The notes under the pieces: generated by a model
The model's database searches: none
Told to the model about the DNA's origin: nothing
The model's input: the letters and a program-made list of their open reading frames with translations, nothing else
In this document: in pieces, positions 48,630 to 56,722 of the stretch
Numbering within the stretch: the first letter of the stretch is position 1
Layout: every line of letters starts with the position of its first letter
Made by a program: the position numbers and the translations under genes
Assembly: GCA_041665305.1 (NCBI GenBank)
Contig: JBAYJD010000011.1
Coordinates: 1-64,000 of the forward strand
DNA length: 64,000 nt
Direction of reading: 5' to 3'
DNA from: YA12-FULL-51-18 sp041665305
GTDB taxonomy: Bacteria > Elusimicrobiota > Elusimicrobia > Elusimicrobiales > UBA9959

Positions 48630-49693
48630 TATTTTTTAATTTTTTTGTCCACGCCGAAAATGTACGCCATTAAGGCGGCTCTGGCCCACATGCCGTTGCG
48701 TTCCTGCCGCCAGAAAATGGCCCGCGGGTCCGCGTCCACGGAAACTTCGATCTCGTGCCTGCGGGGCAGGGGATGCATGATAACGCAGGACTTTTTGATA
48801 AGTTTCAGGTGCTCGGATTTGAAATAAAAAGGCGAATAATCCACCGCCTTGGACTCGCCGGCCTTGTCGTGTTCGTCCTGGATGCGGGTCATGTAAATGG
48901 CGTCGGCTTCGCCCATTACCGATCTGAAGTCCTCGGTTTCGACAAAAGGCATATTGTGGCGTTTCAGGAATTCCAGGATGTCGGGTTCCATGCGGAACTG
49001 CTTGGGGGAAACGAAGGCAAGCGAGATATTTTTATAGTTCTTCATCAGGTAGGTGAGCGAACGCACCGTCCTGCCGCGTTTCAGGTCGCCGACCATCACT
49101 ATTTTTTTATTGTCCATGCCGCCTTTAAAACTGCGATAAAGCGTGTAGGAGTCCAGCAGAGCCTGGGTGGGATGCTGGTCCTTGCCGGAACCGCCGCTTA
49201 TTACGGGGACCGGGCGGTTGGTGCGGTTCATGAGCCAGGCGGTCTTTTCCACGAAACCGGGGGTGGGGTGGCGCATGATTATCAGATCGACATAGCTGGA
49301 AAAAGTGCGGACGGTGTCTTCCGGGCTTTCGCCCTTTACTTCGGAGGAGGTGGTAGTGTCGCGGATCTCGGATGTTTTTACGCCGAGGATATGGCAGGCG
49401 TTAAGGAACGAAAGAAAGGTCCTGGTGGAGGGCTGGACGAAATAGAGCATCGCGCGCGTATGTGAAAGCAGATCGCCCGCGTGGTCCATTCCCTCCTTGT
49501 TTTTTGTGATCTCACGGAGCGAATCGGCGGTCCTGAAAAGGTGCGTCAGCAGTTCCCGGTCCAGCTGCTGTGCGAAAAGGCAGTCGTAAAGCCGGCCGTC
49601 TTTGGTAAAGAAAGGAAGTTTTTCGGAGATATCTTTTTTATAAAAATCATCCCAATTCGCGTTCACGCTGGTCATTTTCAGGGTTCTTTCCAT
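48629..49693 (-). CDS. pyrB: Aspartate carbamoyltransferase
   Basis: This 354-aa enzyme makes carbamoyl aspartate (pyrimidine step 2). The carbamoyl-phosphate loop reads FVQPSTRTFLSF (Gln and Phe replace the usual Glu and Arg), followed by HPTQALLDSYTL and MHPLPRRHEIEVSVDADPRA. It is longer than E. coli PyrB (311) and resembles the atypical long forms. The ATG at 49693 with GGAGG 5 nt upstream is chosen over the longer frame to 49762. No pyrI is present here. Confidence 0.9.
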   Translation of the reverse strand: MERTLKMTSVNANWDDFYKKDISEKLPFFTKDGRLYDCLFAQQLDRELLTHLFRTADSLREITKNKEGMDHAGDLLSHTRAMLYFVQPSTRTFLSFLNACHILGVKTSEIRDTTTSSEVKGESPEDTVRTFSSYVDLIIMRHPTPGFVEKTAWLMNRTNRPVPVISGGSGKDQHPTQALLDSYTLYRSFKGGMDNKKIVMVGDLKRGRTVRSLTYLMKNYKNISLAFVSPKQFRMEPDILEFLKRHNMPFVETEDFRSVMGEADAIYMTRIQDEHDKAGESKAVDYSPFYFKSEHLKLIKKSCVIMHPLPRRHEIEVSVDADPRAIFWRQERNGMWARAALMAYIFGVDKKIKK

Positions 49694-49888
49694 GGCAGCC
49701 TCCGGCAGACAGCTCGGTCCCGCTTCACGAAAATTATATGAATTATGTTCCACACGCTTCAATCGCTTAAGGATTCCCTGGACAGCATCAACAGCGGTAT
49801 TGTTGTTATGAGGTTGCAGAAACCACCGGGCGGGTTAATTATGCTTTACCATAATTCCAGGGTGGGGTCATGTTAAATATTGAGTATG

Positions 49889-50078
49889 CGGCAGGTGAAT
49901 AACTGGAGCGGGATGCCGGGGGTGTGGGGCTGACGGGCCGTCGCGCAGGGTGAGGCTTACGCAAGCGCCGAACCCGAGCGGGAGCGCGGCCACTGTGTGG
50001 ACGATAGCGTGCCCGGCAGCCCCATGCCCTCGGCACGCCCGCGAACTTGCAGGCCTGCCGTTTCCATAAATTTTTTTT
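49889..50078 (+). ncRNA. Candidate structured RNA (~170-190 nt), type undetermined
   Basis: The gap 49694-50220 holds no convincing gene but folds into a rod. An outer stem CGGCAGG (49889-49895)/CCTGCCG (50054-50060) leads to GCGGG (49908-49912)/CCCGC (50038-50042) and then a continuous 17-bp helix (49916-49932 with 50017-50033, a few G-U pairs). An apical part includes GGCTTACGCAAGC. A run of eight T follows at 50071-50078. Size and shape recall 6S RNA; GCCACTG and CCTGCC recall parts of a cobalamin riboswitch, but the 17-bp helix does not fit that fold. It could be an independent sRNA or a leader of the downstream MFS gene. Confidence 0.4.
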
Positions 50079-50220
50079 ATAGACAGCCGTGTATGCAAAG
50101 GCCTAAATCCGGGTGGGCCTAATGCCGCGTTTCGCCGGGACTATGTTCTCAGGCGCTTTCGCGACCCAGGGACGATACTGTATTTAGAAACATGCGCAGG
50201 CCGGTAATAGGGTAAGATAT

Positions 50221-51465
50221 ATGGACAGGATGACTTTCTTCGCCGAACTGAAAAACCACCCGCTGGCCCTTTTTGCCGATTTCAGGCGGTTGTTCGCCGG
50301 GCGGATCGTTTCGGCCGTGGGGGACAAATTCTTCTCCATAGCCATAGCCTGGTGGGTGCTCACGAAGGCGGGAGAGAGTTCCCGGTTCCACCTCGGCCTG
50401 ATCATGGCGGTAAATATCGTTCCGGTCGTGGTCTTCGGTCCGCTGCTGGGCACGCTGGCCGACCGTTCCGATAAACGCAAAGTGATGCTGGCCGCGGACG
50501 GCGCCAGAGCGGCGCTGACGCTGCTCCTGTCGGGCCTTTTATGGACCGGCCGGCTTTCGCTGTTCCGGCTTTATTCCCTTTGTTTTTTGATCTCCGCTTT
50601 CGGCCCGCTTTTTGAATCGGCCGTGGCCGCCTCCATCGCGCGGCTCACCTCCCCGGAGAAGATGCCCCAGGCCGTCGCGGCCGATTCTTCCGTGATGCAG
50701 CTCTCTAATGTCGCCGGGTCGGCCCTGGGAAGCATCCTGATGGCGGCGGCCGGAGTGGCCGGGGCTTTCTTGTTCAACGCCGTCTCTTACCTGGTCTCCT
50801 TCGGCGCCGTGTGGGCGGTCAAAACTTCGCTGGCGCCGGAGGCCCTGGGGGGGGCTTCCTTCATGGCGGAATTTCGCGAGGGGCTGGCCTACATCTCCGA
50901 CAATAAACCTCTGGGCGCGCTTATACTCGCTTTTGCCGCCTTTAATTTTTTCGTGGGGCCCATCCTGATCCTGATCCCCATGATAGTCAAGTTCACGCTT
51001 AACGAATCGGTGACCTGGCTGGCGGTGTTCGAAACGTTCTTCGCGCTGGGTTCGGCCGCGCTGGCCGTGGGACTGAGTTTTAAAAAAACATACGGGGATA
51101 TCTATGCGTGGTTCTTTGCTTCCCTGCTGGCCGTGGGCCTTTCTTTCGGAGGGCTTTATTTCACCGCCGACAAAACCTGGATTTGCGCGCTGCTTTTCTC
51201 CGCCGGCGCGGCGCTTGGCGCCGGCAACGCGGTCGCGCTGACGCTGTTCCAATCCGTGGTGCCCGATGAAATGAAGGGCCGCTTCTTCGCGGTGCTCACC
51301 ACGCTGGCCTATGCCGTGCTGCCGCTCACCTTCATGCTCAACGGCGTTCTGGCCGAAAAGTTCTCCATAGGCTTTTCAATAGCCCTGAACGCCCTGGCCG
51401 TCCTAGCGTTGTCCTTTATCGTCCTTTTACTCCCCAGAATTGAACTCCGGGGACGGTATGCTTAA
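50221..51465 (+). CDS. MFS transporter (MFS_3 / EntS-MacA-like efflux type)
   Basis: This 414-aa membrane protein has about 12 predicted helices and MFS motif A as GTLADRSDKRKVM between helices 2 and 3. The start resembles the family (FRRLFAGRIVSAVGDKFFSIAIAWW). Related transporters export macrolides or siderophores; the substrate is not predictable. AGGG lies about 10 nt before the ATG. A candidate structured RNA ends about 140 nt upstream and could regulate it. Confidence 0.85.
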   Translation: MDRMTFFAELKNHPLALFADFRRLFAGRIVSAVGDKFFSIAIAWWVLTKAGESSRFHLGLIMAVNIVPVVVFGPLLGTLADRSDKRKVMLAADGARAALTLLLSGLLWTGRLSLFRLYSLCFLISAFGPLFESAVAASIARLTSPEKMPQAVAADSSVMQLSNVAGSALGSILMAAAGVAGAFLFNAVSYLVSFGAVWAVKTSLAPEALGGASFMAEFREGLAYISDNKPLGALILAFAAFNFFVGPILILIPMIVKFTLNESVTWLAVFETFFALGSAALAVGLSFKKTYGDIYAWFFASLLAVGLSFGGLYFTADKTWICALLFSAGAALGAGNAVALTLFQSVVPDEMKGRFFAVLTTLAYAVLPLTFMLNGVLAEKFSIGFSIALNALAVLALSFIVLLLPRIELRGRYA

Positions 51466-51492
51466 TGCGGGTTCAACAGGCCGCCGGACCGG

Positions 51493-52248
51493 TCAGACCG
51501 GGTTCGGAACGTCTATGAATACGGTTTCGGCCTTGAATTTTGAACGGATAAGGGTTTGAAGCGCCAGGATGCCGGGTTTTTCGGTGTTGTAATGGCCGGC
51601 CGAGATGAAGTTGCTTCGGTTCTCCCTGGCCGTTTCCTGAACGAATTCCGAAACTTCGCCGGTGATATAAAGGTCCAGCCCGTCGGCTATGGCCTGGTCG
51701 AACATCTTCTGCGCCCCGCCGCTGACTACGCCAAGCGTTCTTATTTTTTCCGTTCCGAAGCTGAAAGCGGTTATCTCCGCCGCAAGCTCGTTTTGCAGCG
51801 TTTTTATCACTTCCGCGACGGACCTGGGCCTGTTGAACGCGCCTTTAAAGCCGATGGTTTCTCCGTCGGAGACGCCGAAAGGTTTCAGGCCCGAGGCTCC
51901 GAGCAATTTAAGTATACGGGCGTTGTTCCCCACGGTCCGGTGTTTATCAAGCGGCAGGTGCCAGGCGGCCAGTGAGATGTTATTATCAAGCAGGATCTGT
52001 AATTTGGCCCTGAAAGGGCCTTTTATGGGGGGTGTGCCGCCCCAGAGCAGACCGTGATGAACTATCGCCATGTCCGCGCCGTACTCCGCCGCGCGCTTAA
52101 AAAATTCGAGCGAGGCGGAAACGCCGAACGCGATTTTTTCAACTTCGCTTCCGCCTTCCACCTGCAAACCGTTCCGGGAGGCGTCCTGGATCCTTTCCGG
52201 ATCGAGATAGCCGTTTATAAAATTTACGATCTCATCCCTGTCGGCCAT
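51493..52248 (-). CDS. Nif3-like dinuclear metal-centre protein (GTP cyclohydrolase I type 2 family)
   Basis: This 251-aa protein has the family's metal ligands: VHHGLLWGG (His-His about residues 64-65), WHLPLDKH, and SAGHYNTEKPG with the downstream Glu. Members form toroidal hexamers with two metals per subunit; their reaction is still debated. AAGGAGG is 5 nt before the ATG at 52248, so the upstream open frame to 52323 is not used. It has no clear functional link to neighbours. Confidence 0.9.
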   Translation of the reverse strand: MADRDEIVNFINGYLDPERIQDASRNGLQVEGGSEVEKIAFGVSASLEFFKRAAEYGADMAIVHHGLLWGGTPPIKGPFRAKLQILLDNNISLAAWHLPLDKHRTVGNNARILKLLGASGLKPFGVSDGETIGFKGAFNRPRSVAEVIKTLQNELAAEITAFSFGTEKIRTLGVVSGGAQKMFDQAIADGLDLYITGEVSEFVQETARENRSNFISAGHYNTEKPGILALQTLIRSKFKAETVFIDVPNPV

Positions 52249-52344
52249 AAGGCCCTCCTTGTTATTTACGGCCCTGCGTTCCGCCCGTGGCCTGGAGTTC
52301 GGACCCTGAACTTTTACGGGCAATGGGTCGGGGCCGGCAGGCGG

Positions 52345-54024
52345 CTATTTTTTGCCCGGCCTGACGGCATAATAATAACCGTTGGAAAAATCGTCCGCGA
52401 GGAAGTCGGTGACGGCGAAAGTCCTGTCATCCGCAGTGTACAGCATGAAAGCCGCGTAGTTCCACAGTTCGGGATTGCCGCGCAGGGCGGTCCGAGGCAC
52501 GCGCACGGTGAACGAGCCGTTCTCAAAGGCCGTTTTAAAAACCGCAGTTTTCTGGGGCCCCTTGGCGGTGGCGGTGTAGAGAGCCGCCGCATTAGGGGAC
52601 ACTTCCAGCGCATATTCCCAGGCATTATCTGGGAAGACCCTGCCGGCGCGTCCGTCCAGAAGCCGGATCGATCCGGCCCTCGGGCGGCTGTTTATGTCCA
52701 TGTAAAGATCGAAGCGCGCTCCGTAATGAGCCGCGCCTGTGGGAGGCCCTTCCGGTTCGAGCGTGGCGAAAGAAAAAACAATATCGTCGTCCGTCCACGC
52801 GGCCCCTACCCTGGCCAGCTTCCAGAGCTTATAGGGATCCATCCCTTTGGCGGGAGCCGGCGCCGCGGCCGGCGGCACGGCCTGGCGGACGCTGTTTTCC
52901 AGTGTGAATGCGAAGGAGCTTTTTCTGACAGTCACCTTGTCTGAGCTTTCCGCTTCCTCTTTCATGTCCGACAAAGCGGAAAAAAGCCAGCCCGGGGGGA
53001 CTTTGTCCATCAGCCTGTAGGCGTTCCCCAGGGCTCCCTGTATCTCAATTTCGGTTTCCCCGGCCGCTTCCGGGTCCGGATCGGAAAGTCTGAGCAGTTT
53101 GGGACCGGATTCTACGGAAAAATATTCGGTGAAGGCGGCTCTAGCGGCCTTATAGTCCCCTTGCCTGGCGTTGAGATATTCCATGAGGCCGGTCCGGGTC
53201 CTGGCCAGCGCCGTGAGCGCGCCGGCCTGCGCGGGCAGTCCCGCCCACGGGGTGTAATCCCCGCTCCAGGGTTCTATGAATCGCGCGGCCTGCGCCGCCG
53301 GCATGGAAGTCGAAACGGCGTTTTCGAGCGCCTCCGATACGGTCAGGTATGGCCGGCCGGAGCCGTCGGAAAGGAAGGCCAGCAGAGCGGTTCTTGAGTC
53401 CGTTCCCGGCCGGTCCATGGTTTCGTCAAAGACCAGGAAGAGCGCGCCCGCGGGCCGCGCCGCGGCGGAAGAGGTAAAGGGGACGAGGGTGACGCCTTCG
53501 GCGTCTATGACGCCGAAAGGGGCCGTGGAGACGAACGGTCCGGCGGCGAGCCACTTAAAGCCCAGGGCCTTGGCCAGGGGGATATATTCCGGCGCTATTC
53601 CTCCGGGCGCGCAGGCGAAGCTCGCCGGAGGCTGTCCGAAGTTTTTCGTGTAAGAGTCGCGGGCTTCGCTCATCCTGAGCGCGATAAAAAAGGGGTCGCT
53701 GGTAAAGGCGGCGCTGGAGGGTTTGTTCAGCCAGCGCACAGTGTCCTCGCCCGCGTAGTAAAAAAGCGGGATGAGCGGGTCCCCGGCGGGTCTTGCCGCA
53801 AGTTCAAGACGCCCTTTGGACGCCAGTTTCTTTACCCGGTCCGCCAGGGGCGGAGGGACTTCGCCGAGAGCCGCGGTCAGTTTAAGGGCCCCGTCGGACT
53901 CAATGCGCGTTATCACCTCTTCTAGCGGAGCGTGCTCGCGCGGGATCCAGAGGACGGAGGTCCCGGCGCGCAACGGCTCCGCGGTCAGGAACAGAAAGAA
54001 CGCAAAAATTAGTTTTCCGGTCAT
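52345..54024 (-). CDS. Exported GH57-like protein with glucodextranase-type C-terminal domain
   Basis: This 559-aa protein has signal peptide MTGKLIFAFFLFLTAEPLRA. The N-terminal ~370 residues resemble the C-terminal half of a GH57 catalytic barrel (DPFFIALRMSEARDSYTKNF, GGIAPEYIPLAKALGFKWLA, LTVSEALE, PWSGDYTPWAG). The C-terminal ~180 residues match the glucodextranase/amylopullulanase binding module (DLYMDINSRPRAG, DNAWEYALEVSP, WNYAAFMLYTADDRT). An alpha-glucan-acting role is likely, though the GH57 nucleophile is not identified. It lies 43 nt downstream of the CBM48 gene in one operon. Confidence 0.7.
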   Translation of the reverse strand: MTGKLIFAFFLFLTAEPLRAGTSVLWIPREHAPLEEVITRIESDGALKLTAALGEVPPPLADRVKKLASKGRLELAARPAGDPLIPLFYYAGEDTVRWLNKPSSAAFTSDPFFIALRMSEARDSYTKNFGQPPASFACAPGGIAPEYIPLAKALGFKWLAAGPFVSTAPFGVIDAEGVTLVPFTSSAAARPAGALFLVFDETMDRPGTDSRTALLAFLSDGSGRPYLTVSEALENAVSTSMPAAQAARFIEPWSGDYTPWAGLPAQAGALTALARTRTGLMEYLNARQGDYKAARAAFTEYFSVESGPKLLRLSDPDPEAAGETEIEIQGALGNAYRLMDKVPPGWLFSALSDMKEEAESSDKVTVRKSSFAFTLENSVRQAVPPAAAPAPAKGMDPYKLWKLARVGAAWTDDDIVFSFATLEPEGPPTGAAHYGARFDLYMDINSRPRAGSIRLLDGRAGRVFPDNAWEYALEVSPNAAALYTATAKGPQKTAVFKTAFENGSFTVRVPRTALRGNPELWNYAAFMLYTADDRTFAVTDFLADDFSNGYYYAVRPGKK

Positions 54025-54067
54025 ACAGTTCTTCAGGTGCGCTTGCCGCGGCTCCGGCTTATTAAGA

Positions 54068-54535
54068 TCACTTTACGGTTATCACGGAAACTTTTTTACC
54101 GCCTGCGACGGCCGTATCGGGGTTGAGCGGGTCCAGGATGACCTGGCCGTCGATGTTGTAAAGATACTGGTAGACGCCCGGCGTCAGGGGGACGATGGTC
54201 CCCCAGACATTCTTGTCTCGTTTGACAAGAGCGAGCGAGTTCAGGTCCCACTTGTTGAACTCTCCGGCCAGATGCACCGTTTTGGCGTTGGCTATCTTGA
54301 TCGTGAATTTGATGAAGCGCAGTTCCGGCTGGGGATTATCGGCCCGCTGCGCCGAGGTACGGAGATGTATCGGGGGGATCTGGCCGTTCCGCGAGGGGCG
54401 TACGGTCGCAACGCTCCAGTGGCCCATAAAGCTGAGGTATCGGGTAAGCGCGTTGTGGAATAAAACGGTGGGGATGCTCACGAGTCCCAGCGCGAGGAGC
54501 GCGGCGACGACCAGAACGGATTTTCTTTCTATCAT
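54068..54535 (-). CDS. Membrane-anchored CBM48-like glycogen-binding protein
   Basis: This 155-aa protein has one N-terminal transmembrane helix or uncleaved signal (VLVVAALLALGLVSIPTVLF). Residues ~75-145 are a CBM48/AMPK-beta-like domain (AKTVHLAGEFNKWDLNSLAL... GVYQYLYNIDGQVILDP), which binds alpha-glucans. It is the first gene of a pair with the GH57-like protein, so the two probably act on the same extracytoplasmic polysaccharide. A TATAAT five bases before the ATG and the absence of a ribosome site suggest a leaderless or very short-leader mRNA. Confidence 0.75.
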   Translation of the reverse strand: MIERKSVLVVAALLALGLVSIPTVLFHNALTRYLSFMGHWSVATVRPSRNGQIPPIHLRTSAQRADNPQPELRFIKFTIKIANAKTVHLAGEFNKWDLNSLALVKRDKNVWGTIVPLTPGVYQYLYNIDGQVILDPLNPDTAVAGGKKVSVITVK

Positions 54536-54546
54536 ATTTTATTATA

Positions 54547-54603
54547 AATTTTTGCCGCAAAAATTTATGCCATACCCCGCCCTTTAGGGCGGGGTCACCT
54601 TGC
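54547..54603. repeat. AT hairpin plus CCCCGCCC hairpin
   Basis: An AAATTTTTGC-CG-CAAAAATTT palindrome (54547-54567) is followed by ACCCCGCCCT (54574-54583) / AGGGCGGGGT (54586-54595). The second part matches 7939-7972 with one change; the first recurs at 47960-47983 and partly at 9347-9360. These look like small dispersed palindromes. Confidence 0.65.
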
Positions 54604-54616
54604 GGTATATGGGAGT

Positions 54617-54711
54617 TTGAGGGAGAAAGAAATTTTTCCCTCAACTCCGGCACGGGGGTTGCTGAAACCCCGTGCCGGGTACGATAAAATGTCGTCTTAC
54701 GACATTTTATT
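54617..54711 (-). repeat. Triple-hairpin repeat, copy R7
   Basis: It has the same three-hairpin structure as R5 (TTGAGGGAG... stem, GC hairpin, AAAATGTCG...CGACATTTT). On the minus strand it begins with the TAA stop codon of the radical SAM gene (54707-54709). Confidence 0.8.
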
Positions 54712-55351
54712 CTTCCAGTTTCGCCCGAAGCCTTGGTCTGGCGCCAAGTTCTTCTGCCAGGACCTCGAATTTTTTGATGTCTATGCCGGAGCCTTCTATG
54801 GCGGTCACTACCGTTTCCGGGATGACCCCGGCCGCGCCGCGCGCGAATTCAAGAACGCTGTTAAAGGCCTGCCGCGCATATCCAGGGCGCGGCCGCATCA
54901 TGGCCAGCCATTGGGCCGGGTCCGAAGTGTTAAGGCTGATATGAACGGCGTCTATCAGGCCCTTGAGCCTCGGAATTATATTCGTTTTATTCACCAGCCC
55001 GCCGAGCCCGTTGGTGTTAAGACGCACCCGCAGGTCCGCCGGCACCGGCGCCAGGGACCCGCTTTTTACCGCGCCCGCCACCGCTATCAGCGCCCCAAGG
55101 CGCATGGTCGGCTCTCCATAACCGCAGAAAACAAGTTCCTTAAAGGGCGCCGCCGCCCATTCCTTTTTTATCAGGCCCAGTACGGTGTGCGTGTCCGGCT
55201 CCGCGCCGCCCAGGTCCAGATTGCTTCCCCGGTAGGCCATCTTCCAGCTGTTCTTTATGCAGAAGACGCAGGCGGTCGGACAGCGGTTGGTGAGGTTCAC
55301 ATAGAGCCCCGCTTTGTACCGGTAAACTACCGATGGTACGGCATTCTCCAT
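54707..55351 (-). CDS. Small radical SAM protein (TatD-linked type)
   Basis: This 214-aa protein has radical SAM motif CPTACVFC after YVNLTNR, then GYGEPTMRL, RLNTNGL and HISLNTSD. It resembles the short radical SAM family often found beside or fused to TatD-type nucleases; no tatD gene is visible here. The reaction is unknown. The stop codon is supplied by repeat R7. The gene stands between two hairpin repeats (R7 and R8). Confidence 0.8.
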   Translation of the reverse strand: MENAVPSVVYRYKAGLYVNLTNRCPTACVFCIKNSWKMAYRGSNLDLGGAEPDTHTVLGLIKKEWAAAPFKELVFCGYGEPTMRLGALIAVAGAVKSGSLAPVPADLRVRLNTNGLGGLVNKTNIIPRLKGLIDAVHISLNTSDPAQWLAMMRPRPGYARQAFNSVLEFARGAAGVIPETVVTAIEGSGIDIKKFEVLAEELGARPRLRAKLEE

Positions 55352-55372
55352 GAAGTTTATTCTATCATTAAT

Positions 55373-55436
55373 CCCGGCGCGGTGTGGAACAGAACCCTGC
55401 GCCGGGTATGCTGAAATGCCGCTTTATAGCGTTTTA
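55373..55436 (-). repeat. Double-hairpin repeat, copy R8
   Basis: On the minus strand it begins with the TAA stop codon of the serine protease gene (55434-55436), followed by AAAACGCT...GGCATTT and CCCGGCGCAGGG with partner CCGCGCCGGG. It is the most diverged copy. Confidence 0.7.
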
Positions 55437-56357
55437 TTGCGGGATAAAACGCGAAAAAGCGGAGGCCCGGGTTATTGCTACCCCCCGGGCATCGCCGCTT
55501 TCCGGCAGATAATAGGAAGCGGCTGCGGCGCAATTCCTGTTCGCGTCCTTGATGATATCGGGCGTATGTGTTTTTGCTATAACTCCTACGATCAGCCCGG
55601 TGGTCACAGCCAGCACCGGCGCGCCCGATGCGCCGCTGTTCGCGTCCAGATCGGCTGTTATAAAGTTGTGATCGGCCGGCGGCTGCACCGTCGCGTTCTC
55701 CGCGATCTTCATCGGCAGACCGAACGGGTAGCCTATGTAGGCGACCTCCGTTCCAGGAGTTTCCCCGTTTTTGCCGCTTATATGCAGATGATCTCTGCCG
55801 GCCGCTTTCCGGTCAAGCCTGATAAGCGCATAATCGGGCGCGGACGGGAAATTGTCCGCGCCGGAGCTTTCAGCGCGGGAATGCTGCAATAATTCCGCGC
55901 ATTCATAGACATCGTTTTCGGCAAGGCGTTCGGGCGCGGTTCCGCCTTCATGGTAAACGGCGAACCCGAAAACAAATTTCGTTTCTTTGCATTTACCGGT
56001 ATTTTCAACGCAATGGCCGGCCGTCAGCACCAGGTCTTCTCCGACCAGCGCTCCGGAACAGAAAGGCCCTGTCGGTTGTTTGGAAAAATTTTCATCGGGG
56101 CACATTCCCAAATCGTCTTCCAATGTGCCGGTCGACAACGAGTAGGTCTTGGAAACAGGATCGTACGAAACCCGTCCGGAGAGCCAATTGGCGTCCCACA
56201 GCGATACCGAAGCCTCGGCCAAAGATCGTAAAGAGCTGTTGCGGGCCTGAAACAGGTCCATTCTGTCGTCAGGATCATAGATATCGGCCCCCGCAAAGCG
56301 GGTTAAAGCGCAGTTCAGCGCCAGGACAAGAAACGGAAGCTTTGTGCGTCCTGCCAT
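55434..56357 (-). CDS. Secreted trypsin-like (S1) serine protease
   Basis: This 307-aa protein has signal peptide MAGRTKLPFLVLALNCALTRFAGA. The catalytic triad is visible: His in LTAGHC, Asp in DYALIRLDR, Ser in DANSGASGAPV. CSGALVGEDLVLTAGHC shows the typical start of a V8/trypsin-like domain, with cysteines suited to disulfides. ATG 56357 is chosen because it starts the signal peptide; the TTG-initiated extension to 56417 is rejected. Target unknown. Confidence 0.85.
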   Translation of the reverse strand: MAGRTKLPFLVLALNCALTRFAGADIYDPDDRMDLFQARNSSLRSLAEASVSLWDANWLSGRVSYDPVSKTYSLSTGTLEDDLGMCPDENFSKQPTGPFCSGALVGEDLVLTAGHCVENTGKCKETKFVFGFAVYHEGGTAPERLAENDVYECAELLQHSRAESSGADNFPSAPDYALIRLDRKAAGRDHLHISGKNGETPGTEVAYIGYPFGLPMKIAENATVQPPADHNFITADLDANSGASGAPVLAVTTGLIVGVIAKTHTPDIIKDANRNCAAAASYYLPESGDARGVAITRASAFSRFIPQ

Positions 56358-56652
56358 AAGATACAGGTTACCGGGGCCGCCAATGTCCCGCTGCCGGCTG
56401 TCGCGGACAGCAGTCAATACAAAGAGTCCGCTCGTATATTCGACAAGTATGTATCGACGGCTGATATGCTGCTTTTTGTTCCCCGCGTTATTATCTCGTT
56501 GGCAATGGCGCCGTTTGCGCTCATCAGCGCGTTTTGCAGTATGAACGGCTCAAATGATGTTAAGCGGTGGTACCGTGCCTTATGGCAGGGATAGTGATAG
56601 CGCGTTATAAGCGGGTGAACATGTAATAGCGTCCCGTCGCTTATATACCCGG

Positions 56653-56681
56653 TTGACTGCGATCGTGAAGCGTGTCATAAT
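56653..56681 (+). promoter_or_regulatory. Promoter of the glycerate kinase gene
   Basis: TTGACT (56653-56658), 17-bp spacer, CATAAT (56676-56681) is the strongest sigma-70-like match in the window. Apart from this, the 365-nt gap 56358-56722 shows nothing recognisable. Confidence 0.75.
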
Positions 56682-56722
56682 CTTTGTGGGCAAAAAACGT
56701 CAGACGGCTTTTGCCCGCATTC

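Noticed and set aside
49889..50061. Cobalamin riboswitch
   Set aside because: GCCACTG, GGCTGACG and CCTGCC resemble parts of the consensus, but the GGTG-AA-CC and GGGAAGG segments are missing and the 17-bp long-range helix conflicts with the riboswitch fold.
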